A stretch of 64,000 nt of DNA from Asanoa siamensis (GCF_016862555.1 NZ_BONE01000003.1:62001-126000), one strand, 5' to 3'; positions 16,455-25,623 are shown, numbered from the stretch's first letter. The notes: a model not told the origin generated them from the letters alone. Numbers and translations are program-made.

Positions 16455-17333
16455 ATGAGTAAGAAGCGCCGGATCAAGAACGACGGCACCCCCAAGCGGG
16501 AGAAGCAGCAGGACATGTTCTCGGCGCGGCCGTTCGAGGGCCTCGTCGACGAGGTCGAGTGGATCGCGCTGCGCGAGCTGGTCCCGGCCGCCTCCGCGCC
16601 GCTGACCCTGGCGCCGCAGCTCGTCGAGGAGTTCGGCGACCGGAAGGTCATCCTCGCCACGGTGCTGCCGATGGCCTGGCCGGCGATGACCAAGCCGGAC
16701 GGCCGGGTGTTCCTCGGCCTCCAGCGGCACGTGCAGTCCGGTGATGTCTCCCGCGACCTCGCCGTGGCGCTGGTCCGCGCGCTGCAGACCAAGCCGGGCA
16801 GCCCCGTCTCCGTGCCGGCGCACGCCGGTGTCGGCCCACGGCTGCAGGACCTGATCGTCGACGGCCCGCTCGACGTCACGCTGCACGAGGGCTTCGAGTT
16901 CTGGCTCGACGACGACGCCGGCGACGACGCCAACGTGAAGGCATCGCTCGAACGGGCGAACGCGTCCATCTACCCGACGGTGCGGCTGGCCGCGGCGAAG
17001 GCCGCGTACTGGTGCCGGGTCCCGGACCGCGGGCACATCCGCTGGGTGCTGCCCGACGACGAGGACGCCGCGCTGGCCGCCCTGGCCCGCCTCTCCGCCG
17101 CCGGCGACCTGCTGCTGGGCGAGGGCACCAAGTTCGCCGGAATGTTCCGGGCGCACGGGCTGCTGGTCCCGGTCTGGGACATCCCGCGCGACCCGGAGGC
17201 CGCCGAGTGGGAAGCGCCGGTCGAGGCGTTCGCCAAGCGCTACGCGGACGCGCTCGCCGACACCTCCCCGCTCGACGCCGCCGCCCGCCGGTCGCGCCAG
17301 GGCCTGGTCGGCCGCCAGCTCACCCTGCGCTAG
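16455..17333 (+). CDS. DUF5926 family protein
   Basis: A 292-residue soluble protein starting with the basic segment [16 protein letters not shown] and then [20 protein letters not shown], the pattern of the actinobacteria-restricted DUF5926 family (formerly described as topoisomerase-II-like or SEC-C-associated in automated annotation). No catalytic residues are evident. It overlaps the convergent arginine deiminase gene by 14 bp at the 3' end, so read-through from either gene would produce antisense RNA to the other. Biological role unknown. Confidence 0.8.
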   Translation: MSKKRRIKNDGTPKREKQQDMFSARPFEGLVDEVEWIALRELVPAASAPLTLAPQLVEEFGDRKVILATVLPMAWPAMTKPDGRVFLGLQRHVQSGDVSRDLAVALVRALQTKPGSPVSVPAHAGVGPRLQDLIVDGPLDVTLHEGFEFWLDDDAGDDANVKASLERANASIYPTVRLAAAKAAYWCRVPDRGHIRWVLPDDEDAALAALARLSAAGDLLLGEGTKFAGMFRAHGLLVPVWDIPRDPEAAEWEAPVEAFAKRYADALADTSPLDAAARRSRQGLVGRQLTLR

Positions 17334-18531
17334 TCGGTTCCCGGAGCATCGGGCACGACATACAGCGTGGTCCGCCCCGGCCCGAGCCCAGCTCGGAGCC
17401 GGGGATCCGGATCACCTCGATGCCGGCCCGCTCGAGCTGCGCGTTGGTCTCCACGTTGCGCTCGTAGGCGACGCACAGCCGCGGGGCGATGGCCAGGGTG
17501 TTGTTGCCGTCGTCCCACTGCTCGCGCTCGGCGGTGACCGGGTCCAGGCCCGTGTCGATGACCCGCAGCGTGCCGATGTCCATCGCGTCGGCCGCCGCGC
17601 GCAGGAAGGGTGCCGGGCCGTCGACCTGCGGCTCACCGTCGGCGCCGGCGATCACGGTGTACGCCTGGAGCGAGTGCGCGTACTTCGGATACATGATGAC
17701 CGCGTCGGCGTCGACCATCGTCACGATCGTGTCCAGGTGCATCGTGGCCCGCTCCTGGGCAATCGGCACGACCAGGATCGTGTGCGCGAGTTGGGCGCCG
17801 AACACCCGCCGGGCCAGCCGCTCCGCGCCCGCCGGCGTGGTCCGCTCGCCGACCCCGATCGCGATCACGCCCTCGGCCAGCAGCAGCACGTCGCCGCCCT
17901 CGACCGGCTCCAGGGCGGGGTCGTAGAGCATCCGGGTGCCGACGAACCGCGGGTGGTAGCGGTAGATCGCGTCGGTCAGCGTGGTCTCCCGGCGCCGGGC
18001 CGGCATGGCCAGGCTGGTCACGGCCGCCCGGTCGCGCACCCAGACGGACGAGTCCCGGGTGAACAGCAGGTTGGGCAGCGGGTCGATGACGAACTCGTTG
18101 CTCGGCATCAGCGTGTAGACCAGGCCGCCCGGTCGGTCGGCGCTCGTCCGCAACTCGTCGTGGGCCAGCCCGCCGATCAGCACCGCGGCCAGCGCCACGG
18201 GATCCAGATAGGTGAGATGGTCGGCGACCCGGCGGCGCAGGGTGTCACCCAACCGGGTGTCGTCGACGACGCCGGCCGTGAGTTCGGCGCGGGCCTCCGG
18301 CACGGCGAGGGTCTCGGCCAGCAACTGGGACACGTAGAGGACCTCGACGCCACGTGCGCGCAGGGCCGCCGCGAAGGTATCGTGTTCCTCTTGGGCTCGA
18401 CCGACCCACGGGATGCCGTCGAACAGCAGCGAATCGTTGTTTCGCGGGGTCAGGCGGGCTAACTCCCGGCCGGGGCGGTGCAGCAGCACAGTGCCCAACC
18501 GGCCAACTTCGCTTCCGACATAGTGCGTCAC
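17320..18531 (-). CDS. arcA: arginine deiminase
   Basis: A 403-residue cytoplasmic enzyme that hydrolyses L-arginine to citrulline and ammonia. Guanidine-modifying superfamily marks are [30 protein letters not shown] (substrate Asp), [14 protein letters not shown] (catalytic His) and the C-terminal [18 protein letters not shown] carrying the nucleophilic Cys (near residue 393). Length matches bacterial ArcA. GTG 18531 was chosen because mature ArcA N-termini read [12 protein letters not shown]; the frame extends upstream to 18609. No arcB, arcC or arcD neighbours exist, so it is an orphan arginine-degrading gene, with a palindrome upstream that resembles an ARG box. Confidence 0.92.
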   Translation of the reverse strand: MTHYVGSEVGRLGTVLLHRPGRELARLTPRNNDSLLFDGIPWVGRAQEEHDTFAAALRARGVEVLYVSQLLAETLAVPEARAELTAGVVDDTRLGDTLRRRVADHLTYLDPVALAAVLIGGLAHDELRTSADRPGGLVYTLMPSNEFVIDPLPNLLFTRDSSVWVRDRAAVTSLAMPARRRETTLTDAIYRYHPRFVGTRMLYDPALEPVEGGDVLLLAEGVIAIGVGERTTPAGAERLARRVFGAQLAHTILVVPIAQERATMHLDTIVTMVDADAVIMYPKYAHSLQAYTVIAGADGEPQVDGPAPFLRAAADAMDIGTLRVIDTGLDPVTAEREQWDDGNNTLAIAPRLCVAYERNVETNAQLERAGIEVIRIPGSELGSGRGGPRCMSCPMLREPTSAG

Positions 18532-18583
18532 AAGGCCCGAGCCTAGGCCGTGGTTGTCACCATCCGGGAAAAGAGCCGTACGG

Positions 18584-18598
18584 TGAATGTGGCATTCA
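18584..18598. promoter_or_regulatory. ARG-box-like palindrome upstream of arcA
   Basis: TGAAT-GTGGC-ATTCA at 18584-18598 is a perfect 5-bp inverted repeat (6 bp counting TGAATG/CATTCA). The ArgR half-site in the family consensus is TGAAT-N4-ATTCA; here the spacer is 5. It lies about 55 bp upstream of the chosen arcA start and inside the longer open frame. Confidence 0.35.
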
Positions 18599-18692
18599 TC
18601 CGCACTCATTCCCCCGCAGCATCTTGCCTGAGTACCGGTGTCGCCACGTACGGTAGCTAGACAGCCAAAGCTCGCCCTTGCCGGAGGCAGCG

Positions 18693-19415
18693 ATGACCGT
18701 ATTTCCTGCGCGTCGAGCCGTCCCCATCACCCCCCGACGAGCTCTGCCGAGCGCAGAATCCCCCCAGCCCGACCTGATCGACGCCCGCTCACGCCCGCTC
18801 GACTGGGCGCGCCGCAGGCGGGCAGAGCGCGACGCACGCCGCATCGAAGCGGCCGGCGCCCGTGCTCTCAACCGCATCGAGCACCTCGGCCCGTCGTGGC
18901 ACATCGTGGAATGGCCCCGCACCGACTCGTTCGACGCCCTGTTCACGGGCGCCGACGACCAGGCGGGCTTCCTGGTGATCGGGCCGAGTGGCCTGTTCGC
19001 CGTGACGATCGCCGACCACGGCCGGTCCCGCGTGATGGTCGCCGGAGACGTCGTCCAGATCAGCGGCAAGCGCCCGCCCTACATCTCGGAGGCGCGGCGT
19101 GACGCCAAGCGGGCCGCGAAGGCACTCAGCTCCGCGATCGGGCACACCATCCCGGTCACCCCGGTGCTGGTATTCGTCGGTTCTGGCGTCATCAGCGTCT
19201 ACGGGCTGCCCAAGGACTGTCTGATCGCGACCCACCGCGAGCTCGACCGCCTGCTCGTGGCCGGTGGCGACCGGATCAGCCCCAGCACCGCCGAGAAGCT
19301 GTCGCAGGTGGCCAGCCAGCCCAGCACGTGGCTGAACGTGGCACACAGCGGCGGCGGCTACCGGTGGTACGAAGACGGGCGCACCGCCTCGACCAAACTC
19401 GCCACCCGCCGTTGA
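18693..19415 (+). CDS. degenerate NERD-domain-like protein
   Basis: A 240-residue protein with a basic N-terminal third ([19 protein letters not shown]) and a NERD-like core: [13 protein letters not shown], later [16 protein letters not shown] and [21 protein letters not shown] proteins normally carry a nuclease motif with Glu-x-Lys after the Gly-Pro-x-Gly turn, but here that stretch reads TIADHG, so nuclease activity is doubtful. ATG 18693 is preferred because GGAGG at 18681-18685 precedes it by 7 nt. Location cytoplasmic. Function unknown; divergent from arcA. Confidence 0.6.
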   Translation: MTVFPARRAVPITPRRALPSAESPQPDLIDARSRPLDWARRRRAERDARRIEAAGARALNRIEHLGPSWHIVEWPRTDSFDALFTGADDQAGFLVIGPSGLFAVTIADHGRSRVMVAGDVVQISGKRPPYISEARRDAKRAAKALSSAIGHTIPVTPVLVFVGSGVISVYGLPKDCLIATHRELDRLLVAGGDRISPSTAEKLSQVASQPSTWLNVAHSGGGYRWYEDGRTASTKLATRR

Positions 19416-19524
19416 CCGCGCTGCGGCAACCATCCGCAGCACTGGCCGACTGGAGGGTCGTCGGCACGCGAATCACCGGTTAGCGTGACGGTGGGGCAAC
19501 TGCCGGCGATGCACAGGAGGCGCG

Positions 19525-20034
19525 GTGGCGCACGTCGAACTTGAGCTCGAGGTTCTGGCACCAGGCGAGTCCGAGGGCGTCGAGCCGACCACAGGCGCGC
19601 CCGCTGGCACGGCGTGGGCGCCACTCGCGTGGACGCCACCTGCCCCGCCGACCAGCTTCGACCGCTGGGCCGAGACGGTGTTCGCGGCAGACGAGCCCTG
19701 CCTGGTCATCGACGCCGAGATGACCATCGTCGCCGCGTCCGCCAGCTGCTGCGAGCTGCTGGGCCTGGCCGACCCGCGGGCCGCCGTGGGCCGCCCGCTC
19801 CTCGACGCGGGCCTCCGCCTGGTCGACTTCACCGCGGCGCGTACGGAGCTGACCAACATCGAGGTCGACAAGATCCCGCCACTGCTCGCGGTCACCTCGG
19901 GCCGGCAGGCCAGGGGCTTGCTCCGCGTCCAGTCCCACCACGGCGAGGGCGACGCGACGGTCGACGCGATCGCGACCCCCCTCCACGTCGAGGGCGCGGT
20001 AGCGGGCTCCCTGACCTTCTTCGCCACGGTCTAG
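19525..20034 (+). CDS. PAS-domain-like protein
   Basis: A 169-residue protein with an N-terminal acidic, Pro/Thr/Ala-rich tail (about residues 1-45) and one PAS-like domain: EPCLVIDAEMTIVAASASC, CELLGLADPRAAVGRPL, and a final TPLHVEGAVAGSLTFFATV strand. PAS domains sense ligands or mediate contacts. No output domain is attached, so it probably acts by binding a partner. GTG start with GGAGG (19515-19519) 5 nt upstream. Confidence 0.6.
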   Translation: MAHVELELEVLAPGESEGVEPTTGAPAGTAWAPLAWTPPAPPTSFDRWAETVFAADEPCLVIDAEMTIVAASASCCELLGLADPRAAVGRPLLDAGLRLVDFTAARTELTNIEVDKIPPLLAVTSGRQARGLLRVQSHHGEGDATVDAIATPLHVEGAVAGSLTFFATV

Positions 20035-20136
20035 GCCGACTCTCGCGCGGCGCCGCAACAGCGCGCCGGCGCCGCGACAGTTCAGCCCGCCCGGATGCGA
20101 TGACGCAGGCGACGGCCGCGTCGGGTTCGCGGTTCT

Positions 20137-21363
20137 CTAGTCGCTCACCTCGGCGCGGCGGCGGAGGAGGTAGCGGCGTTCCGGGTCCGCGGTGACCAGG
20201 GCCAGCGCCTCGTCGTAGGCCGCCGTCGCCTCGGGCCTGCGGTCCAGGCGGCGTAGCAGGTCCGCGCGCGTTGCCGGCAGCAGGTGGTAACCGCGCAAGG
20301 CCCCCGTCGCCGCGAGGCGGTCGACCAGGGCCAGACCCGCCTGCGGGCCGTCGGCCATCGCCACCGCGACCGCGCGGTTGAGCTCGACCACCGGTGACGG
20401 TGTCAGCTTCGCCAACTCGGCATACAGGCCCGCGATCTCCGTCCAGTCGGTGTCCGCCGCCGTCGGTGCTGTCGCGTGGACCGCGGCGATCGCCGCCTGG
20501 ATCTGGTACGGGCCCGGGCGGCCTCGGCGCAGCGCGCGGCGCAGCAGGTCGTCGGCCGCCGCGATCCGGCGGACGTCCCAGCGCGAGCGGTCCTGGTCGG
20601 CCAGCGCCACCAACTCGCCCGCGGCGTCCAGGCGGGCCGCCCGCCGGGCGTCGTGCAGCACCATCAGCGCCAGCACACCCGCCGCCTCGGGTTCGTCGGG
20701 CATCAGCGCAACCAGCACCTCGGCCAGCCGGATCGCCTCGGCGGTCAGGTCGACCCGGACGAGGTCGGCGCCGGCCGTGGCCGCGTACCCCTCGTTGAAC
20801 AGGAGATAGACCACCGCGAGCACGGCGGCGAGCCTGTCCGGCAGCAGGTGGTCCGGCGGCACCCGGAACGGGATGCCGGCGTTTCGGATCTTGCCCTTCG
20901 CCCGGAACAGCCGCTGCGCCATGGACTTCTCCGGGAGCAGGAACGCCCGGGCGATCTCCGCGGTGGTCAGGCCGGCCAGCGTACGCAGGGTGAGCGCCAC
21001 CTGGGCCTCCCGGGCCAGCGCCGGGTGGCAGCAGGTGAAGATCAGCTCGAGCCGGTCGTCGGGGATCCCGTACGGCACCAGCGGTTCCGGCTGCGACATC
21101 CGGGCCACCTCCCGCAGCTTCTCGGCCTCGACGGCCGCCCGGCGTACCCGATCCAGTGCCCGGTTCCGCGCGGTCACCACCAGCCAGCCGCCGGGGCGCG
21201 TGGGAACGCCCTCGTGCGGCCAGCGCTCCAGCGCCTTGGCGAAGGCGTCCTGGGCGCACTCCTCCGCGAGGTCCCAGTCGCCGGTCAGCCTGATCACCGC
21301 CGCCACCACGCGGCCCCATTCCGCGCGGTAGACGGCGGCAACCTCGGCGCCGATGTCGGTCAT
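20137..21363 (-). CDS. ECF sigma factor with C-terminal extension (ECF41/42-like)
   Basis: A 408-residue sigma factor, far longer than ordinary ECF proteins. Region 2 appears in [20 protein letters not shown] and [13 protein letters not shown]; region 4 in [33 protein letters not shown] (two parts). About 220 extra residues follow with TPR-like helices ([44 protein letters not shown]). This layout, together with a DGPF (YciI-type) gene directly upstream with a 4-bp overlap, defines the ECF42-like group, whose activity is thought to be set by the C-terminal extension and not an anti-sigma factor. Inference for targets: oxidative or DNA stress genes are unknown here. Confidence 0.88.
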   Translation of the reverse strand: MTDIGAEVAAVYRAEWGRVVAAVIRLTGDWDLAEECAQDAFAKALERWPHEGVPTRPGGWLVVTARNRALDRVRRAAVEAEKLREVARMSQPEPLVPYGIPDDRLELIFTCCHPALAREAQVALTLRTLAGLTTAEIARAFLLPEKSMAQRLFRAKGKIRNAGIPFRVPPDHLLPDRLAAVLAVVYLLFNEGYAATAGADLVRVDLTAEAIRLAEVLVALMPDEPEAAGVLALMVLHDARRAARLDAAGELVALADQDRSRWDVRRIAAADDLLRRALRRGRPGPYQIQAAIAAVHATAPTAADTDWTEIAGLYAELAKLTPSPVVELNRAVAVAMADGPQAGLALVDRLAATGALRGYHLLPATRADLLRRLDRRPEATAAYDEALALVTADPERRYLLRRRAEVSD

Positions 21364-21710
21364 TCGGTCCAGAACGGGCGCACGTCGACCATCCCCGCCC
21401 AGGCCATCGGGTGCTTCGCGGCGATCTCGATCGCCTCGTCCAGGTTCTCCGCCTCGATGATGTCGAAGCCGGCGATCTGCTCCTTGGTCTCCGCGTACGG
21501 CCCGTCGAGCACGACAACCTCACCGTCGCGTACCCGCACCGTGGTGGCGTCGGCGCCGGGGCGCACCCGGTTGCCGCTGAGCCGGGCGCCTTTCCCGTCC
21601 ATCTCGGTGACCCATTCCTCGACGGGCATCGGCCCGCCGGCCGCCTCGACGGACTCCGCGCCCGGCTCGTTGCCCGGCGCCTCGGTGCAGATCAGAAAGA
21701 GGTACTTCAT
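21360..21710 (-). CDS. DGPF-domain (YciI-like) protein
   Basis: A 116-residue YCII/DGPF protein: [12 protein letters not shown] at the start, [19 protein letters not shown] and [11 protein letters not shown] later, the standard pattern. Its ATGA overlap with the downstream sigma gene (21360-21363) shows the pair is one operon and translationally coupled. YciI-type proteins are dimeric with a ferredoxin-like fold; their substrate is unknown, but they typically accompany ECF42-like sigma factors. The gene is preceded by GAAGGAAACCCGAG, a weak ribosome site. Confidence 0.9.
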   Translation of the reverse strand: MKYLFLICTEAPGNEPGAESVEAAGGPMPVEEWVTEMDGKGARLSGNRVRPGADATTVRVRDGEVVVLDGPYAETKEQIAGFDIIEAENLDEAIEIAAKHPMAWAGMVDVRPFWTE

Positions 21711-21816
21711 CTCGGGTTTCCTTCCACTTCGTGTGCGCGTCCTTCGCCATACGACGAACGAGATAGCTCCCCCACTACCGGCGGCGAAAAAGTTCTTCCG
21801 GGCGCCCCGCTGGTCG

Positions 21817-21822
21817 TACTCT
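21817..21822 (+). promoter_or_regulatory. -10 hexamer TACTCT close to start codon
   Basis: TACTCT ends 7 nt before ATG 21830 of the ACT-domain gene, matching the leaderless geometry found for other genes here. Confidence 0.4.
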
Positions 21823-21829
21823 TCCTGTC

Positions 21830-22225
21830 ATGCCCGCTCTTGATCTTTTGCCGGAGGACTACGCGGTTTGCCGGCTTCCGGCCGGGTCGGCGCTCCCGCC
21901 CGGCCTGGTCGGTGGCGGCAACGGGGACCGCCCCGGTGTGGTGTCGGTGACCTGGACCGCCGACGAGGTCTCGGTGATCTGCCGAGCCGACCTGGTGCCC
22001 GACGGCGCGACCGCGGAGGCGCCGTGGCGCTGCCTGCGCGTCGAAGGCCCGCTGGACTTCGCGCTGACCGGCGTGCTGGCCTCGATGGTCGGCCCGCTCG
22101 CCGCCGCGCGCGTCAACATCATGGCCTTCTCCACGTACGACACGGACTATCTTCTGGTGCCCAGCGTCCGGCTGGCGGAAGCGGTGGCGACGCTCGACCG
22201 GGCCGGCCATCCCGTCACCACCTGA
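21830..22225 (+). CDS. ACT-domain protein
   Basis: A 131-residue protein with an N-terminal segment (LLPEDYAVCRLPAG) and a C-terminal ACT domain: EGPLDFALTGVLASMVGPL, AARVNIMAFSTYDTDYLLVP and LDRAGHPVTT. ACT domains bind small molecules, often amino acids, and regulate enzymes. This CASTOR-like ACT_7 family is widespread in bacteria with unknown targets. It lies beside prephenate dehydratase, which has its own ACT domain, but the genes face opposite directions, so no link is proven. Confidence 0.75.
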   Translation: MPALDLLPEDYAVCRLPAGSALPPGLVGGGNGDRPGVVSVTWTADEVSVICRADLVPDGATAEAPWRCLRVEGPLDFALTGVLASMVGPLAAARVNIMAFSTYDTDYLLVPSVRLAEAVATLDRAGHPVTT

Positions 22226-22280
22226 GCGGGCATACGATGACCCGGCCCGCACCCACGTCGATGCCCCACCCCGAGGTACC

Positions 22281-22775
22281 GTGCGCAGCCCCACCCGAAT
22301 CCTGCCGATCGTCACGGTCGCGACGATCGCCCTGGGCGTGGCCGGCTGCGGCACGCCGCCGGAGCTGAACCCGCCTGGTTCGACGGTACCCAGCCCGTCG
22401 GCGACCGCCAGCGCACCGCCCAGCACGCTGCCGCCGCAACCTCCGCCGCCGCCACCGCCGAGCCCGACCGCGACCGGCTTCTCGGAGAGCTACGCGGTCG
22501 CCTGCGGCGGCCGGCCCTCCGGCGCCCAGATCATCACGCTGCTCAAGCGGCGTGGGCTGCTCCCCTCGTCCTACCGGAGTCAGCCGACCACCGGGCCGAT
22601 GTGCTCCGGCGACTGGCAATGGACGGTCCTCGACACCAGCAACGGGCCGATCCAGGCGGTCAGCGAGCTGTCGGGCAACACGCTGCGCCTGATCACCGCG
22701 GGCACCGACGTCTGCACGGTCGAGGTGCGGGCGGGCGCACCCGCCGGCATCCGCACGGCGATCGGGTGTGTCTAG
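22281..22775 (+). CDS. proline-rich secreted lipoprotein
   Basis: A 164-residue protein with a 22-residue signal peptide ending in the lipobox LGVAGC, so it is expected to be anchored to the outer leaflet of the membrane. A Pro/Ser/Thr spacer (about residues 30-63, with a run of nine prolines interrupted once) leads to a small domain with four Cys (ACGGRPSG, PMCSGDWQW, DVCTVEV, IGCV). The fold is not recognised. GTG start. Confidence 0.65.
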   Translation: MRSPTRILPIVTVATIALGVAGCGTPPELNPPGSTVPSPSATASAPPSTLPPQPPPPPPPSPTATGFSESYAVACGGRPSGAQIITLLKRRGLLPSSYRSQPTTGPMCSGDWQWTVLDTSNGPIQAVSELSGNTLRLITAGTDVCTVEVRAGAPAGIRTAIGCV

Positions 22776-22781
22776 GCCCTT

Positions 22782-23729
22782 CTAGCCCTTGCGGATGCGG
22801 TCGAGCCAGGCCGCCGCGTCGGCGTAGTCCAGATCGGACTGACCGGGTGGGGCCGGCACGGGATCGTCGCTCTGCGCGTCGGTCAGGCGGTGCCGGGGGT
22901 ACGAGCCGAGAAAGCGCACGTCCGCGCTCACCCGGCGCAGACCGCGCAGTGCCTCGCCCATCCGGTCGTCGGCGACGTGCCCGGTGCAGTCGAGGAAGAA
23001 CGCGTACCGGCCGAGCGCCTCGCCCGTCGGGCGGGACTCGATCCGGGTCAGGTTGACCCCGCGGACCGCGAGTTCCATCAGCACCCCGAGCAGCGCGCCG
23101 ACCCGGTCGTGGGCGATGTAGACGGCGAGCGAGGTGCGGTCGTCGCCCGTCGGCGGCGGAGGGGTGCCCGGGCGGGAGACCAGCACGAACCGGGTGACCG
23201 CGTCGCCGTGGTCGGCGATCTTCTCGGCCAGCACCGTGAGCCGCTGCTGGGTGGCGCCGATCGGCGCGCAGATCGCCGCGTCGTGCTCGCCCGCGGCGGC
23301 ACTGCGGGCGGCGGCCCCGTTGGAGAGCACGTCGACCACGACGGCGTCCGGCAGGTTGTCACGCAGCCAGCCGCGGCACTGGGTGGACGCCTGCGGATGC
23401 GCGGCGACGGAGCGGATGTCGCGCAGCGCGACGCCGGGGCGGGCGGCGAGCACGAACTCGACCGGCAGCACCACCTCGCGGGTGATCACCAGCGGCGAGC
23501 CGGCCGCCATCTCGTCGAGGGTGACGCCGACGCCGCCGCCGATCGAGTTCTCCAGCGGCACCAGGGCCGCGTCGGCGTCGCCCGAGCGCACGGCGTCGAG
23601 CGCCTCACCGACGCTGCGGGCCGGCGTGCGCTGCCCGCGCTCGGCGGCCGGGATCGTGCGCAGCGCCTGCTCGGCGAAGGTCCCCTCGGGCCCGAGGAAG
23701 ACATATCGGGTGGGCGGCGTTCCGGGCAT
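22782..23729 (-). CDS. pheA: prephenate dehydratase
   Basis: A 315-residue monofunctional prephenate dehydratase that converts prephenate to phenylpyruvate in phenylalanine synthesis. Substrate motifs are FLGPEGTFAEQAL, PLENSIGGGVGVTLDEMA and the Thr-Arg-Phe catalytic segment DAVTRFVLVSR. A C-terminal ACT domain (about residues 205-280; SLAVYIAHDRVGALLGVLMEL and the ESRPTG signature) gives feedback control by phenylalanine. ATG 23729 was preferred over an upstream start that would add 49 low-complexity residues; a -10 TACGCT sits 6 nt upstream of it. Confidence 0.92.
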   Translation of the reverse strand: MPGTPPTRYVFLGPEGTFAEQALRTIPAAERGQRTPARSVGEALDAVRSGDADAALVPLENSIGGGVGVTLDEMAAGSPLVITREVVLPVEFVLAARPGVALRDIRSVAAHPQASTQCRGWLRDNLPDAVVVDVLSNGAAARSAAAGEHDAAICAPIGATQQRLTVLAEKIADHGDAVTRFVLVSRPGTPPPPTGDDRTSLAVYIAHDRVGALLGVLMELAVRGVNLTRIESRPTGEALGRYAFFLDCTGHVADDRMGEALRGLRRVSADVRFLGSYPRHRLTDAQSDDPVPAPPGQSDLDYADAAAWLDRIRKG

Positions 23730-23735
23730 AAACCC

Positions 23736-23741
23736 AGCGTA
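23736..23741 (-). promoter_or_regulatory. -10 hexamer TACGCT close to pheA start
   Basis: On the minus strand TACGCT (AGCGTA at 23736-23741 on the plus strand) ends 6 nt before ATG 23729, again the leaderless arrangement. It also supports the shorter start of pheA. Confidence 0.45.
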
Positions 23742-23818
23742 ATCGGCGGACAGAGCGCTACGGGCGAAGGGGTTGGTGGCGAGCGCCCCGCCGACCGCCA
23801 CCAGACACCGTGAAGCGC

Positions 23819-23887
23819 CCGGTGCTGCGGTGTGGTGAGGACGCTGCGACGAAGTCGTCAGCGCCCGGAGCCACACCGCAGCACCGG
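23819..23887. terminator. large nested inverted repeat between AIM24 gene and pheA
   Basis: Perfect 17-bp arms at 23819-23835 and 23871-23887 (CCGGTGCTGCGGTGTGG and its complement) enclose a 35-nt loop that itself can fold through GCTG-CGAC and GTCG-TCAGC. It lies 39 nt beyond the AIM24 stop codon on the minus strand, so it probably terminates that transcript; there is no U-tract. It also sits in the pheA upstream region, so a regulatory role for pheA is possible. Confidence 0.6.
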
Positions 23888-23925
23888 AAGGGGCGCGAAG
23901 CCGCCGCGCCGGAGGCGCGGCCAGC

Positions 23926-24654
23926 TCAACTGAACAGGCCGCCGAGCACGCCGCCCTGCTGCTGGCCGCCGCCGGCGCCGGCGATGCCCTGGGGCGGCTC
24001 CTCGGAGGGCTGCACGACGACGAAGCCCTGGCCGGCGAAGCTCATCGTGAACGCCTCGCCGGTGGACCGGCCGAGCAGCGTGCCGATGCCGAGTTGCTCG
24101 GCGCGGTGGTAGCCGGTCTGCAGGCTTGCCGACCAGCAGATCGCGGCCTGCGGGTCGACGTAGGTGGGCTGGTCGACCGAGAGCACGACCGGCGTGCCCT
24201 TGGTGGTGATGGCGATCCGGCCCTGGCCCGTGAAGACGCAGTTGAACAGGCCGGCCGAGGAGAGCATGCCCATGCCCTGGACCATCTTGATGTCGTACTG
24301 CAGCGTCGAGTCGAAGGCCAGCACGTTGGCGCCGTTGATCGACAGCGCGTCGCCGTGGTCGAGGTCGATCAGGTGGATGTCGGCGGCCCGGTCGCCCAGG
24401 AAGACGTCGCCGCGGCCGCTGATCTTCATCAGCGGCACGCCCTCGCCGGTCAGCTTCTGCTTGAGGAACTTGCCGACGCCGCCGGAGCCCAGCGCCTGGA
24501 ACTGCACCTGGCCTTGGTAGGCGACCATCGACCCGGTGCGCGCCATGCACTCACCGTTCAGCTCGATCTTGACCATCTTGGAGTTCTGCAGCCGGATGCC
24601 TGGCTGGTCGGACTCCTTCTCCAGGTTCTCCGCGGAGAACAGGGCGCTACGCAT
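23926..24654 (-). CDS. AIM24 family protein
   Basis: A 242-residue protein of the AIM24/TIGR00266 family: QNSKMVKIELNGECMARTG near the start, AYQGQVQFQALG and the double-stranded beta-helix repeats GDVFLGDRAADIHLIDLDHG and AGLFNCVFTGQGRIAITTKG, then a Gly/Gln-rich C-terminal tail (about residues 225-242). The family forms a beta-helix barrel of unknown function, in bacteria often near tellurium-resistance-like loci, which are not seen here. It is transcribed alone. Confidence 0.85.
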   Translation of the reverse strand: MRSALFSAENLEKESDQPGIRLQNSKMVKIELNGECMARTGSMVAYQGQVQFQALGSGGVGKFLKQKLTGEGVPLMKISGRGDVFLGDRAADIHLIDLDHGDALSINGANVLAFDSTLQYDIKMVQGMGMLSSAGLFNCVFTGQGRIAITTKGTPVVLSVDQPTYVDPQAAICWSASLQTGYHRAEQLGIGTLLGRSTGEAFTMSFAGQGFVVVQPSEEPPQGIAGAGGGQQQGGVLGGLFS

Positions 24655-24750
24655 CTGGGCGTTCCTCCATGACCGGGGGTGTGATTGCTGCCCAAGAGCG
24701 TAGGTAGCCTGCGCAAACGCGAGATCGCGACTGTCGCAAAAACGTCTGTT

Positions 24751-25110
24751 TCAGCCCCAGCCCAGCTCGTGCAGGCGCTCGTCGTCGATGCCGAAGTGGT
24801 GGGCGATCTCGTGCACCACGGTCACCGCCACCTCGTCGACCACGTCCTCGTCGGTGTCACAGATCGACAGGATCGGCAGGCGGTAGATGGTGATCCGGTC
24901 CGGCAGGACCCCAGCATAGTTCCAGCCGCGGTCGGTGAGGGCGTGGCCCTCGTAGAGGCCGAGCAGCCGCGTGCCCGGCGGCGACCTGTCCTCGACCAGG
25001 ATCACCACGTTGCTCATGAGGGAGAGCAGCTCTTCGGGCACCTCGTCGAGGGCGTCGGCCACGAGCTCCTCGAAGCGCTCGCGACTCATCTCGACCGGCA
25101 CGGCTCCCAT
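24751..25110 (-). CDS. small zinc metallopeptidase family protein (zincin fold)
   Basis: A 119-residue protein of the metallopeptidase/COG3824 family, with the zincin motif HEIAHHFGIDD (His-Glu-x-x-His plus downstream Asp) near residues 100-110. An acidic N-terminal helix (SRERFEELVADALDEVPEELL) precedes the core. It is a minimal single-domain zincin; substrates are unknown. ATG 25110 was kept; ATG 25089 (eight residues shorter in the lead) is an alternative since neither has a strong ribosome site. Confidence 0.8.
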   Translation of the reverse strand: MGAVPVEMSRERFEELVADALDEVPEELLSLMSNVVILVEDRSPPGTRLLGLYEGHALTDRGWNYAGVLPDRITIYRLPILSICDTDEDVVDEVAVTVVHEIAHHFGIDDERLHELGWG

Positions 25111-25156
25111 TGTGCCGTGCCGGTCGGGACGATGCGGGACGCCGCCGGCGCAGGGC

Positions 25157-25585
25157 TCAGGCGAGGCGGGCGGTCAGGGTGATCTCGGCGCCGGGGGACA
25201 GCAGGCGCGAGATCGGGCAGTTTTCCTTGGCACCCTGGGCGATCTTCTGGAACTCCCCGTCCTCGAGGCCCGGGACGTCGCCCACGGTCTCCAGGTCGAT
25301 CCGGGTCACGGTCATGCCGGCGTCGGTCTTGTCGAGGTGCACCTTGGCCGTCGTCTCGACGGAGGTGGGCGTGTGACCCGCGTCGGCGAGACCCTTCGAG
25401 AAGGCCATCGAGAAGCAGCCGGCGTGCGCGGCGGCGATGAGCTCCTCGGGGTTGGTGCCCTCACCCTCCTCGAAGCGCGACTTGAAGCTGTAGTTCCCCT
25501 CGAAACCGCCCTTGCCGGTGCGGATCGTGCCGGAACCTTCGGTCAGGTTGCCCGACCAGCGGGCGGAAGAACTGCGGATTGGCAT
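25157..25585 (-). CDS. OsmC/Ohr family peroxiredoxin
   Basis: A 142-residue OsmC-type peroxidase. The two redox Cys are in AHAGCFSMAFSKGL (about residue 57) and KENCPISRLL (about residue 122), and the N-terminal RWSGNLTEGSGTIRTG matches OsmC. It reduces organic hydroperoxides in the cytoplasm with thiol electrons. The gene ends 46 nt downstream of the metallopeptidase start region and could share its transcript; a divergent oxidoreductase pair starts 39 nt away on the other strand. Confidence 0.9.
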   Translation of the reverse strand: MPIRSSSARWSGNLTEGSGTIRTGKGGFEGNYSFKSRFEEGEGTNPEELIAAAHAGCFSMAFSKGLADAGHTPTSVETTAKVHLDKTDAGMTVTRIDLETVGDVPGLEDGEFQKIAQGAKENCPISRLLSPGAEITLTARLA

Positions 25586-25623
25586 GCCCTCGACGCTAGT
25601 CCACCCTGCGGCATGATTGCTGG

